Under the pieces are notes generated by a model that searched no databases, was not told where the DNA came from, and saw only the letters and a list, made by a program, of their open reading frames with translations. From assembly GCA_910577885.1 (NCBI GenBank), contig CAJTNK010000024.1, forward strand, positions 1-22,618: DNA of 22,618 nucleotides, read 5' to 3'. The translations under genes were made by a program, and so were the position numbers. Within the stretch, counting starts at the first letter, position 1. Each line of letters opens with the position of its first letter. Source of the DNA: an uncultured Rikenella sp. (GTDB lineage Bacteria > Bacteroidota > Bacteroidia > Bacteroidales > Rikenellaceae). This document shows positions 1 through 7,660 of the stretch, in pieces.

Positions 1-105
1 GCGCGGGCCGCCTACTAAGGTCGAGAGAACCCCGACAAAAGCCCCAACGGGGCCTTACGGTGGGCTGGCGATACTTCGTATCGCTGGGGCCGGACGGCGG
101 AAAAA
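1..105. repeat. Edge of a GC-rich intergenic repeat
   Basis: This stretch holds two tight hairpins: GCCCC-AAC-GGGGC at about 41-53, and GCGATAC-TTCG-TATCGC around 68-85, which has a UUCG-type tetraloop. The reverse complement contains GCCCCGTTGGGGCTTTTG, which also occurs at about 22556-22573, so both window edges carry the same repeat family in opposite orientation. No coding potential was recognised. The repeat probably continues upstream of the window. Confidence 0.5.
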
Positions 106-140
106 ACATCCCGAGCACACAACAGCTTCACACAAAATCG

Positions 141-170
141 TTGTAAAATTAAGAAATAAAAGTAACTTTA
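141..170 (+). promoter_or_regulatory. Candidate promoter of the M16 peptidase gene
   Basis: TAACTTTA (163-170) resembles the Bacteroidota -7 element TAnnTTTG with one mismatch. A TTGT at 141-144, 18 nt upstream, is a possible -33 element. An overlapping alternative -7 is TAGCCTTG at 169-176. Either would give a leader of about 70 nt. The AT-rich stretch 125-180 contrasts with the GC-rich surroundings. Position and motif are seen; promoter function is inferred. Confidence 0.35.
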
Positions 171-247
171 GCCTTGTTTTTGAGGGGGACGGACAGCCCC
201 TCGGCAAACCGAAAAGAAAAAACCCACCTGAAATTTTACTGATAGTT

Positions 248-3085
248 ATGAAACGTTATCTGCATCTGAGCGCTCTTTTGTTGGCCTGCTTATGGTTCGG
301 GGCGAGAGGCTCCGCCTGGGCCCAGCGTCCCTCGGCCGACGAAGCCGTGCCGGTAGACAGCACCGTGCGCGTGGGAAAGCTCCCCAGCGGCATCACCTAC
401 TACCTCAAGCACAACGCCAAACCGGCCCAGCGAGCCGACTTCCATATTTATTATAAAGTCGGAGCCATCCAGGAAGAGGATTCTCAGAACGGCCTGGCCC
501 ATTTTCTGGAACACATGGCTTTCAACGGCTCGGACCACTTCCCCGGGAACACGATGATCGACTGGCTGTCGAGCATCGGGGTCCGGTTCGGCGAGAACCT
601 CAACGCCGCCACCGGGCAGGAGATGACCACGTATCTGATTACGAACGTGCCGCTGACCCGGGAAGGGATCATCGACTCGGCGCTGCTCGTGCTGCACGAC
701 TGGGCCGGACACATCACCCTCGACGGCGCGGATATCGACAAAGAGCGGGGGGTGATTATCGAGGAGTGGCGGCAGGGGAACAGCGCCCGCCGGCGGATCT
801 TCGAACAGCAGGCTCCGGTGTTGTTCAACCACTCGCTCTATGCCCGTCGGAACGTGATCGGCAACCAGGAGGTGCTCCGGACTTTCCGGCACCAGGAGCT
901 GCGCGACTTCTACCGGAAGTGGTACCGGCCGGATATGCAGGCTTTTGTGATCGTCGGTGATTTCGACGTGGACAGCATGGAACAGAAGCTGCGGCGGACG
1001 ATGGCCGACCTGAAACCGGCGGAGGTGCAGACCCCTCGTGCGCGAATCGAGGTGGCCGATAACGAGCGGCCGTTGGTCTCGGTGGCTTCCGATCCGGAAC
1101 TGCCGTCAACCTCCGTCCAGGTCCTGTTCCGCGAGCGGCCGCTCACCGAACGGGCCACGGGGATGGAGCGCATTTATTACGAATATATCCACTCGCTGGC
1201 CGGGCGGATGTTGAACGAGCGATTCAGCGAGCTGGCACGACAGGAAAACGCGCCGTTCCTGAACGCCGGCGGCGGGTACGGCGAGGTGGTCCGCCCGTTC
1301 GATGCCTTTTTCCTGAGCGGAACGGCCCGCGAGGGAGAGGCCCTTCGGACCTTGGAGGCGTTGTACACGGAGGCTTACCGGATGCAACGCGGCGGCTTCA
1401 CGCAGTCGGAGTTGGACCGCGCCAAGACCGAGATCCTGCGCGGCACGGAGAGTTATTTCGAGAACCGCAACGACCGGAAGAACGGTGAGTTTGCGAACAG
1501 TTACATGGCCCACTTCGAGAACGGGACGCCGTACCTGACTCCGGAACAAGACCTGCGGATCACGCGCCGGATGCTGGAGGCGATTACGCTGGAGGCCGTG
1601 AACGCCGAGGCGGCATCGTGGATCCACGACCGCAACAGCGCGATTCTGATCGCGCTGCCGGCGAAAAAGGGGGTCGCCTTGCCCACCGAAGCCGACGTGC
1701 TGACGGTGGTCGAAGCGGTAAAGAACAAGGAGATCGCGGCCTATACGGAAGACATCCAGGGACGGGAGCTGTTGGACGCTTCGCGGCTGAAAGGTTCGCG
1801 AACGATGCGGAGCCAGGAGGGGAAATACGGTTCGACAGTGCTGACGCTCCGTAACGGCGTTCGGGTGATCGTGAAGCCGACCGAGCTGAAGGCCGACGAA
1901 GTGCAGATGAACGCCTTCCAACGCGGCGGTACCACCACCGTGGCCGATCCGACGGACCTCTACAACCTGGGGATGCTGTCCGGATTCCTGGATCTGAGCG
2001 GTGTGGGCGACTTCTCGCACACCGAACTCGACAAACTGCTCGCCGGCAAACTCGTATCGGTGAGTCCGACGATCGGTTCGCTGTCGCAGGGCTTCAGCGG
2101 CAGCTGCTCGCCGCGCGACATCGAGACCCTCCTGCAGCTCGTCTACCTGTACTACACCGCGCCGCGGTTCGAGCCCGCCGACTGGAACGTCCTCCTGAAC
2201 CAGTACCGTTCCCTGCTGCCGAGCATGGTCTCGAACCCGAGCTACATCCTGCAGGACAGCCTGATGCAGACCGTCTACGGCCACAACCCACGGGTCTTCA
2301 TGCTCTTGAGCGAACGGGTGCTGGAGACCGTTTCGCTCGAACGGACCGAGGCGCTGTACCGTCGGTTCTTCTCGAACGCCGACGGCATGACCTTCCTGTT
2401 CGTGGGTAACATCTCGGTCGATTCGCTGCGCCCGCTGGCCGAACGGTACCTCGGTTCGCTGCCCGCCGCGCGCCGCAAACACGCGCCGCAGTGGGGCGAC
2501 CACCTCGTCCTGCCGGTTCCGGGCGTGGTGCAGAACGTCTACAAAACGCCGCTCCAAACGCCCAAGGTAACGGCCATCGAGCTTCACACCGGGACACTGC
2601 CCTACACGCTGGAACGGAGCCTGAACCTGGAGGCGATCCGCTACATCCTCGAAATGCGCTACACGCGTTCGATCCGCGAGGAACGCGGCGGAACGTACGG
2701 CGTACGGGTCGCGCTGACCAACCAAAAGGTGCCGCTCCCGCGCTTCGCCTACCAGATCAGCTTCGACACCGACACCACCAAAATCGAAGAACTGTTGCCG
2801 CTGGTGACCCAGGAGATCGAAGCGCTGTCGGTCGGCGGCGCTACGGACGAAGAGGTGGCCAAAACCAAAGAGTTTTTCCTCAAGAAATACCGCGACGGAC
2901 TGATCCACAACAGCACCTGGATGGGCTACCTCACCAACTGGTACCTGAGCGACAACGACCGATACACGAGCTACGAATCGGCTCTCCGTTCGCTGACTCC
3001 GGAGTCGATCCGCCAGGCTGCCGCCGACGCGTTCGGCCAAAACAACGTCTGTACGCTCATCCAACTCCCCGATACCACAAACTAA
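248..3085 (+). CDS. Periplasmic M16-family zinc metallopeptidase (pitrilysin/PqqL-like)
   Basis: A 945-residue secreted protein. Residues 1-25 form a signal peptide ending in AWA-Q. The inverted zinc motif HFLEH lies at residues 85-89 (ligands H85 and H89, catalytic E88), and E166 in DKERGV is at the expected spacing for the third ligand, so the N-terminal half should be catalytically active. The C-terminal half contains ERGGTYGV (residues 812-819), the Arg/Tyr substrate-binding signature of the M16 second lobe. The length of ~945 fits the two-lobe, single-chain M16 proteases that degrade peptides inside a closed chamber. A periplasmic role in peptide turnover is inferred; the substrate is unknown. 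The ATG at 248 places the signal peptide correctly; there is no clear Shine-Dalgarno. It appears monocistronic, followed by repeat copy 1 rather than a classical terminator. Confidence 0.93.
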   Translation: MKRYLHLSALLLACLWFGARGSAWAQRPSADEAVPVDSTVRVGKLPSGITYYLKHNAKPAQRADFHIYYKVGAIQEEDSQNGLAHFLEHMAFNGSDHFPGNTMIDWLSSIGVRFGENLNAATGQEMTTYLITNVPLTREGIIDSALLVLHDWAGHITLDGADIDKERGVIIEEWRQGNSARRRIFEQQAPVLFNHSLYARRNVIGNQEVLRTFRHQELRDFYRKWYRPDMQAFVIVGDFDVDSMEQKLRRTMADLKPAEVQTPRARIEVADNERPLVSVASDPELPSTSVQVLFRERPLTERATGMERIYYEYIHSLAGRMLNERFSELARQENAPFLNAGGGYGEVVRPFDAFFLSGTAREGEALRTLEALYTEAYRMQRGGFTQSELDRAKTEILRGTESYFENRNDRKNGEFANSYMAHFENGTPYLTPEQDLRITRRMLEAITLEAVNAEAASWIHDRNSAILIALPAKKGVALPTEADVLTVVEAVKNKEIAAYTEDIQGRELLDASRLKGSRTMRSQEGKYGSTVLTLRNGVRVIVKPTELKADEVQMNAFQRGGTTTVADPTDLYNLGMLSGFLDLSGVGDFSHTELDKLLAGKLVSVSPTIGSLSQGFSGSCSPRDIETLLQLVYLYYTAPRFEPADWNVLLNQYRSLLPSMVSNPSYILQDSLMQTVYGHNPRVFMLLSERVLETVSLERTEALYRRFFSNADGMTFLFVGNISVDSLRPLAERYLGSLPAARRKHAPQWGDHLVLPVPGVVQNVYKTPLQTPKVTAIELHTGTLPYTLERSLNLEAIRYILEMRYTRSIREERGGTYGVRVALTNQKVPLPRFAYQISFDTDTTKIEELLPLVTQEIEALSVGGATDEEVAKTKEFFLKKYRDGLIHNSTWMGYLTNWYLSDNDRYTSYESALRSLTPESIRQAAADAFGQNNVCTLIQLPDTTN

Positions 3086-3111
3086 CTCTATTTATTTCAT
3101 ACTTTAATCCG

Positions 3112-3415
3112 TTTTTAGCGATGGGAGGGTACTGTACCTTTTCTGAAGAAAAGGTACCCAAAAGACTTTCAGCTAGCGTACGCTACGCCTTAAGCTCCGC
3201 AAGCTAATGCTCTGGCCCCGTTGTTGGGGTGGCATTTTTTGTGGACGCGCTTAGGCTGCGAAAAACCTTAGGCGCGCCCACAAAAAATGCCACCCCAAAA
3301 GAAAGGCTCCAAGGCTCTTGACTACGGCAGCCCATGGAATGCGACAGCATTCCCGAAAGTTTTTTTGGTTCTTTTTGTTCACAAAAAGAACAGTTCTATC
3401 CAGTTGCAAAGCACG
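3112..3415 (+). repeat. ~300-bp structured intergenic repeat, copy 1
   Basis: This copy matches the reverse complement of 19461-19764 almost end to end and shares its architecture with 13144-13416. Hairpins in order: GTACCTTTTC-TGAA-GAAAAGGTAC (3134-3157); a 27-bp central stem with one mismatch (3224-3250 with 3272-3298); GGAATGC-GACA-GCATTCC (3336-3353); and GTTCTTTTTGT-TC-ACAAAAAGAAC (3368-3391). It carries no transposase or credible ORF and lies between two + strand genes, ending about 20 bp before the U32 start codon. It fills the whole 3086-3436 gap apart from ~25 bp on each side. It may be a non-autonomous mobile repeat or a structured leader; which one cannot be decided here. Confidence 0.85.
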
Positions 3416-3436
3416 GTTTGTAAAATAAATAGAAAT

Positions 3437-5254
3437 ATGAGTATAGTAGAGTTGTTGTCACCGGCGGGAAGCGCGGCGGTGGGGCGGGCGGCGATCGGGG
3501 CGGGAGCCGATGCCGTGTATATCGGGGCAGAGCGGTTCGGGGCACGGAGTGCGGCGGGGAATCGCATGGAGGAGATCGCCGAGCTGGCCACCTATGCGCA
3601 TGGGTTCGGGGCACGGGTGTATGTGACGATGAACACGCTGCTGTTCGACGACGAGTTGGAGGCGGCCCGGCAGAGCGCCTGGGAGGCTTATGAGGCGGGG
3701 GTGGATGCGCTGATCGTGCAGGACATGGCTTTCACGCAGATGGATCTGCCGCCGATCGCCCTGCACGCCTCGACCCAGACTTTCAACCTGACGCCCGAAC
3801 GGGCTGCGTTTTTGGCCTCGGCCGGGTTTTCGCGCATCGTCGTGGAACGCGGCGCGTCGCTGGAACAGATCCGGGCCATCCGAGCCGCCGTGCCGGAGGA
3901 GGTCGAGTTGGAGGCCTTTGTGCACGGGGCTATCTGCGTCTCGTACAGCGGCCAGTGCTACCTGGGCCATGCGCTGTGCGGACGGGGCGGCAACCGGGGG
4001 AGCTGTGCGCAGCCGTGCCGGGCACGGTACGACCTGTGCGACGACCGGGGCGAGGTGCTGCTGCGCGACCGGTCGCTGCTTTCGATGCGCGACCTGAACC
4101 TCAGCGACCGCCTCGGCGAACTCATCGAGGCCGGCGTCTGTTCGTTGAAGATCGAGGGGCGGCTCAAGGAGGCGGGGTACGTGGTGAACAACACGGCTTA
4201 TTATCATCGCCGGCTGGAGGAGTCGGGCGTTCCCCGGGCATCGGTCGGGCGCGTGACGTGCGACTTCGAGCCGCAGCCGGAGAAGAGTTTTTCGCGGGGA
4301 TTCACCACCTACTTTTGGACGGGCCGACAGGCCGGTGTATTGGCACCGGAGGCGCGGTCGATGGGCGAAGCGATCGGCACGGCGGTCCGAAGCGAAGGGA
4401 CTGCCCTGACGCTCCGACGGCGGCCCGGCGTCGTGCTCCACAACGGCGACGGGCTCTGTTTCGTGAGTCCGGAGGGGGTGTTGACCGGGGCTTCGGTGAA
4501 CCGGGCGGAGGGCGATCGACTGGCATTGAACCGACCGGTGCGCATTCCGGGCGGGACGGAGCTGTATCGGAACTTCGACCCGACGTTTCGGCCGACGGCC
4601 GAACGGCGCATCGGAGCGCGGGTGACGTTCGGTCCGGAACGGATCGAGGCGACCGACGAGACCGGCATCGCGGTTTCGCTCCAGTGGCGGGCAGAGGGTT
4701 ACGAGCCGGCGGCGAATCGAGCGTTGGCCGAGCGGAACATTCGCCAGGCTTTCGGCAAGAGCGGGGGGACGATTTTCGAGGTTTCGGAAGTCTCCATCGG
4801 TTTTGCGTCGGATACAGCCTTGCCGTTCGTGCCGGCGGCCGAGCTGAACGCCTGGCGCCGCGAGCTGCTCGGCGCACTGCTGGCGGCCCGACAAGCCGCC
4901 TACCGGCGCCCGGCGGGGTATGTTCGTCCGGCTGTGCCACCGTCGCGAGACCCGGGTCTCGCGACGGACTACCGGGCGAACATCGCCAACGCGCTGGCCG
5001 AACGGTTCTACCGTTCGGCGGGTTTCGAGCCGTCGGAACGGGCCTTGGAGGCGCAGGCCGACCCGGACTTGACGGGTCGGGAGGTGATGCGAACCTCCTA
5101 CTGCCTGCGCCGCGAACTGGGCCTCTGCCTGCGGGAGCTTCCGACGACGCGCCGCGGCGAGCGGCTCTTTCTTCTGAACAACGGCATCCGCCTGGAGCTG
5201 GTGTTCCACTGCGCTTCGTGCGAGATGGGGGTCGTCTACCGGTGGCGCGACTGA
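3437..5254 (+). CDS. U32 family protein (collagenase-like peptidase / RlhA-TrhP type)
   Basis: A 605-residue cytosolic protein. Residues 156-195 contain the U32 signature: EAFVHGAICVSYSGQC followed by a Cys-rich stretch. C167, C174, C190 and C235 follow the spacing of the four cluster-binding cysteines known in UbiU-type U32 proteins, so an Fe-S cluster is likely. The size and the extra C-terminal part, ending in YCLRRELGLC and FHCASCEMG, match the long U32 subgroup that includes E. coli YdcP/RlhA, which takes part in 23S rRNA hydroxylation, rather than the shorter TrhP. Despite the 'peptidase' name, an RNA-hydroxylation role is more plausible, but the substrate cannot be told from sequence. 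An upstream in-frame ATG at 3287 lies inside the repeat; ATG 3437 begins the conserved ELLSPAGS and is preferred. The gene converges on permease 1 with only 11 bp between stop codons. Confidence 0.9.
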   Translation: MSIVELLSPAGSAAVGRAAIGAGADAVYIGAERFGARSAAGNRMEEIAELATYAHGFGARVYVTMNTLLFDDELEAARQSAWEAYEAGVDALIVQDMAFTQMDLPPIALHASTQTFNLTPERAAFLASAGFSRIVVERGASLEQIRAIRAAVPEEVELEAFVHGAICVSYSGQCYLGHALCGRGGNRGSCAQPCRARYDLCDDRGEVLLRDRSLLSMRDLNLSDRLGELIEAGVCSLKIEGRLKEAGYVVNNTAYYHRRLEESGVPRASVGRVTCDFEPQPEKSFSRGFTTYFWTGRQAGVLAPEARSMGEAIGTAVRSEGTALTLRRRPGVVLHNGDGLCFVSPEGVLTGASVNRAEGDRLALNRPVRIPGGTELYRNFDPTFRPTAERRIGARVTFGPERIEATDETGIAVSLQWRAEGYEPAANRALAERNIRQAFGKSGGTIFEVSEVSIGFASDTALPFVPAAELNAWRRELLGALLAARQAAYRRPAGYVRPAVPPSRDPGLATDYRANIANALAERFYRSAGFEPSERALEAQADPDLTGREVMRTSYCLRRELGLCLRELPTTRRGERLFLLNNGIRLELVFHCASCEMGVVYRWRD

Positions 5255-5265
5255 ACCTGCGCTGT

Positions 5266-7635
5266 TTATTCGGCCTTGAGGGCGTCGACCGGATTGGCCG
5301 TAGCCGCGCGCCAGCTCTGGACCGTAACGGTCAGCAGCGTGATGAAGAGCACGATCAACAGCGACACCAAGAAGACCCACCAGTAAATCGGCGTTCGGTA
5401 GGCAAACGTAGCGAGCCACTCCCTCACCCCGTACCACGCCAACGGGGCCGCCACCACGAAGCAGATCCCCACCAGCCAAACGAACTGCCGGTTGAACATC
5501 CCGAGAATCTCGCTCACCGTCGCCCCCATGACCTTTCGCACACCGATCTCTTTGCGCCGGTACTGGGTTTCGAAAACCACCAGCCCGAAGACTCCCGCCA
5601 ACGAGATCACCGCCGCCAGGAGCGAAAACAGCGTAATCAGATTTCCCATTCGCCGGTCGTTTCGGTACTGGGCCTCGACCGTTTCGTCCAGGAAATGGAC
5701 ATCCACCACCGCCGTAGGATCCAGCTCGGCCACCCATCCGCCGAGTCGCTTCAGGGTTTCCGTCGGGTCGCCCGCGCCCAACCGGACATAGGCCGTCGGC
5801 AGATAACTCCACTCCCCCGCCCCGATGTTCGTCAAGGCGAACGGCCCGACCGATTTGTGCAACGACTCGAAATTGGCATCCTCCATAAACCCGATGACTT
5901 CGATCTGTTGCGGGCCGAAATCGAGCCGGTCGCCCAGCTCCAACCCATAGGCCTGACGGGCCGTCCGGTTGAAGATCGCCCGGGTGCCGCCCTCGGCCCG
6001 GTCGTCCCCCTCGACAAACCCCCTCCCCTCGAAGATACGGATCTCCATCAACTCGGTGAAGGCCGACGTAACGCCCAGGTTGCCGAAGTTGATGGTCTCG
6101 CCGCGGAAATTCAGCCCGAAATTGTCGTACCGGTCGCGAAACATCGGCGCTTCGGTCAGTGCCGCGGCATTCACCGCCGGATCGTCGGCGAGCCGACCGA
6201 AAAAAGCGTGCCGATTGATGAAGATGCGTTTGCTGAGCGGCACTTCGACCACTCCGCCCCGATTCATGCCGATCGGTCGCCCGGCCAGGTAGCTGTTCTG
6301 CAGGTTCATGAAGGCCGCGCCGATAATCAACGCCATCGAGACCGAGAACTGGAACCCGACCAGCACATTCCGCAAGGCCCGTCCTTTGGGTGAAAGTCCG
6401 AAATTGCCCTTGACCGCCAAGGCCGGCGGGAACGAGGTGGTGTAGACCGCCGGGTAGATGCCGGCCGCCACCCCCGTGAGCAGCGCCACCGCCCCGCCGA
6501 GGATCAAGACGCCGACACTCCGGAAAGCCGTCGCGGCGCCGGCCAAAGAGTCGGCGAACGGCGAACGACCGATATACCACACTGCGCCGAGCGCCAACAC
6601 ATAGGCTCCGACCGTCATGACCACCGCTTCGGCGATCAGGGCTCCGCGGAGCGCGGCGACCGACGAGCCGAGTATTTTGCGGGTATTGATCCCCCGCATC
6701 CGCACCGGCGCGAGCGCCAGCGAGAAGTTGACGAAGTTGACCGCCGCGATGCCGACCACCAGCAGGGCGATGGCCATCAGGATTCGCGTCGAGGCGCGGT
6801 TCCCCTTCGGAGCATTGTCCTGCACGAGGTCCCGGGCGTAATAGATCCCGGTAATCGGCATGAGCCTCAGTTCGGCCTGTTCATCGCGGTTCGGGTATTC
6901 GATGCGGTCGATCGTGCGGGCCACCTCGTCGGCCGAGGCGCCCGGCGCCAACCGGAGATAGATGTGGTAGTTGCTGCGGTCCCACCGGTCGAGCTCGCGA
7001 TCGTCCATCGGAAGATAGATGTCGTTGGCGAAGATCGAGTTGGCCGGGAAATCGCGATAGACCCCTCCGACACGGATCTCGGGTCGCCAACCGATCAGCG
7101 AATCGGTCTCGGCCGGAGCCAGCTGCCGCCAGACAGCCGATTCCGAGCCGAAAAACTTTCGGGCCAACGAAGCCGGAATCAACGCCGAGGTACGATCCAA
7201 GGTCATTCCCCGGCCCTCGGTGAGCTGCATGTCGAACAGGGTAAGAAACGACGGCGTAATCTCGCGCGTATGTTCCTCGTACACCGTTCTCTCTCCCGCG
7301 GCGCGGTCGGCCGCGACGTTCAGCGTCCGGCCGCGGCCGTCCACCACCGCGACCCGTTCCACCTGCGGCACCGTGCTCCGGATCGCCTCGGCCAACGGAT
7401 ACGGCAGAGTCGGCGCATAGTTGCCGAGCGGGATATTCCGCCGCGGCGAACAGATTTCGACCCGATAGATTCGGTCGGCCGCCGGGTGGAACCGATCGAA
7501 CGAGCGTTCGTAATCCACCTGCGCCAAAATCAGGACAAAAGCCCCGAATGCGACGCCCAAACCCGCTATATTGAGCGTCGAAGCCAGCCGAAACCGCTGC
7601 AGGGTGATCCACAAGTTCCGAAATATCGTTTTCAT
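5266..7635 (-). CDS. ABC transporter permease, MacB/FtsX type (permease 1)
   Basis: A 789-residue inner-membrane protein with the duplicated MacB/FtsX layout: TM1 at ~21-40, a large periplasmic core domain (~45-280), membrane segments at ~285-309, ~336-355, ~373-394 and ~424-444, a second periplasmic domain (~445-660), and three C-terminal segments. IGVRKVMGA near the C-terminus is a conserved FtsX-domain motif. It probably transmits force from a cytosolic ATPase to an adaptor/TolC pair, or moves lipids or lipoproteins; the substrate is unknown. It is the last gene of the - strand efflux cluster, 25 bp after permease 2. The last 130 nt are identical to permease 2 at DNA level although the N-terminal parts have diverged strongly. 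No nucleotide-binding domain is fused or adjacent. Confidence 0.9.
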   Translation of the reverse strand: MKTIFRNLWITLQRFRLASTLNIAGLGVAFGAFVLILAQVDYERSFDRFHPAADRIYRVEICSPRRNIPLGNYAPTLPYPLAEAIRSTVPQVERVAVVDGRGRTLNVAADRAAGERTVYEEHTREITPSFLTLFDMQLTEGRGMTLDRTSALIPASLARKFFGSESAVWRQLAPAETDSLIGWRPEIRVGGVYRDFPANSIFANDIYLPMDDRELDRWDRSNYHIYLRLAPGASADEVARTIDRIEYPNRDEQAELRLMPITGIYYARDLVQDNAPKGNRASTRILMAIALLVVGIAAVNFVNFSLALAPVRMRGINTRKILGSSVAALRGALIAEAVVMTVGAYVLALGAVWYIGRSPFADSLAGAATAFRSVGVLILGGAVALLTGVAAGIYPAVYTTSFPPALAVKGNFGLSPKGRALRNVLVGFQFSVSMALIIGAAFMNLQNSYLAGRPIGMNRGGVVEVPLSKRIFINRHAFFGRLADDPAVNAAALTEAPMFRDRYDNFGLNFRGETINFGNLGVTSAFTELMEIRIFEGRGFVEGDDRAEGGTRAIFNRTARQAYGLELGDRLDFGPQQIEVIGFMEDANFESLHKSVGPFALTNIGAGEWSYLPTAYVRLGAGDPTETLKRLGGWVAELDPTAVVDVHFLDETVEAQYRNDRRMGNLITLFSLLAAVISLAGVFGLVVFETQYRRKEIGVRKVMGATVSEILGMFNRQFVWLVGICFVVAAPLAWYGVREWLATFAYRTPIYWWVFLVSLLIVLFITLLTVTVQSWRAATANPVDALKAE

Positions 7636-7660
7636 AGCAATTCGATTCTTATTTTTTGTT

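Noticed and set aside
3134..3157. The end hairpin of repeat copy 1 as a simple terminator of the M16 peptidase gene
   Set aside because: It has no following T tract on the + strand and also occurs in positions upstream of genes, so it is part of the repeat structure.
3112..3415. The repeat as a complete insertion sequence
   Set aside because: It is too short to code for a transposase, has no terminal inverted repeat pair joining its two ends, and shows no obvious target duplication.
3458..6580. A 1040-codon open frame on the - strand overlapping the U32 and permease 1 genes
   Set aside because: It is antisense to the U32 gene and out of frame with permease 1. The translation is Arg/Gly/Pro-rich without recognisable domains, a common artefact in GC-rich DNA.
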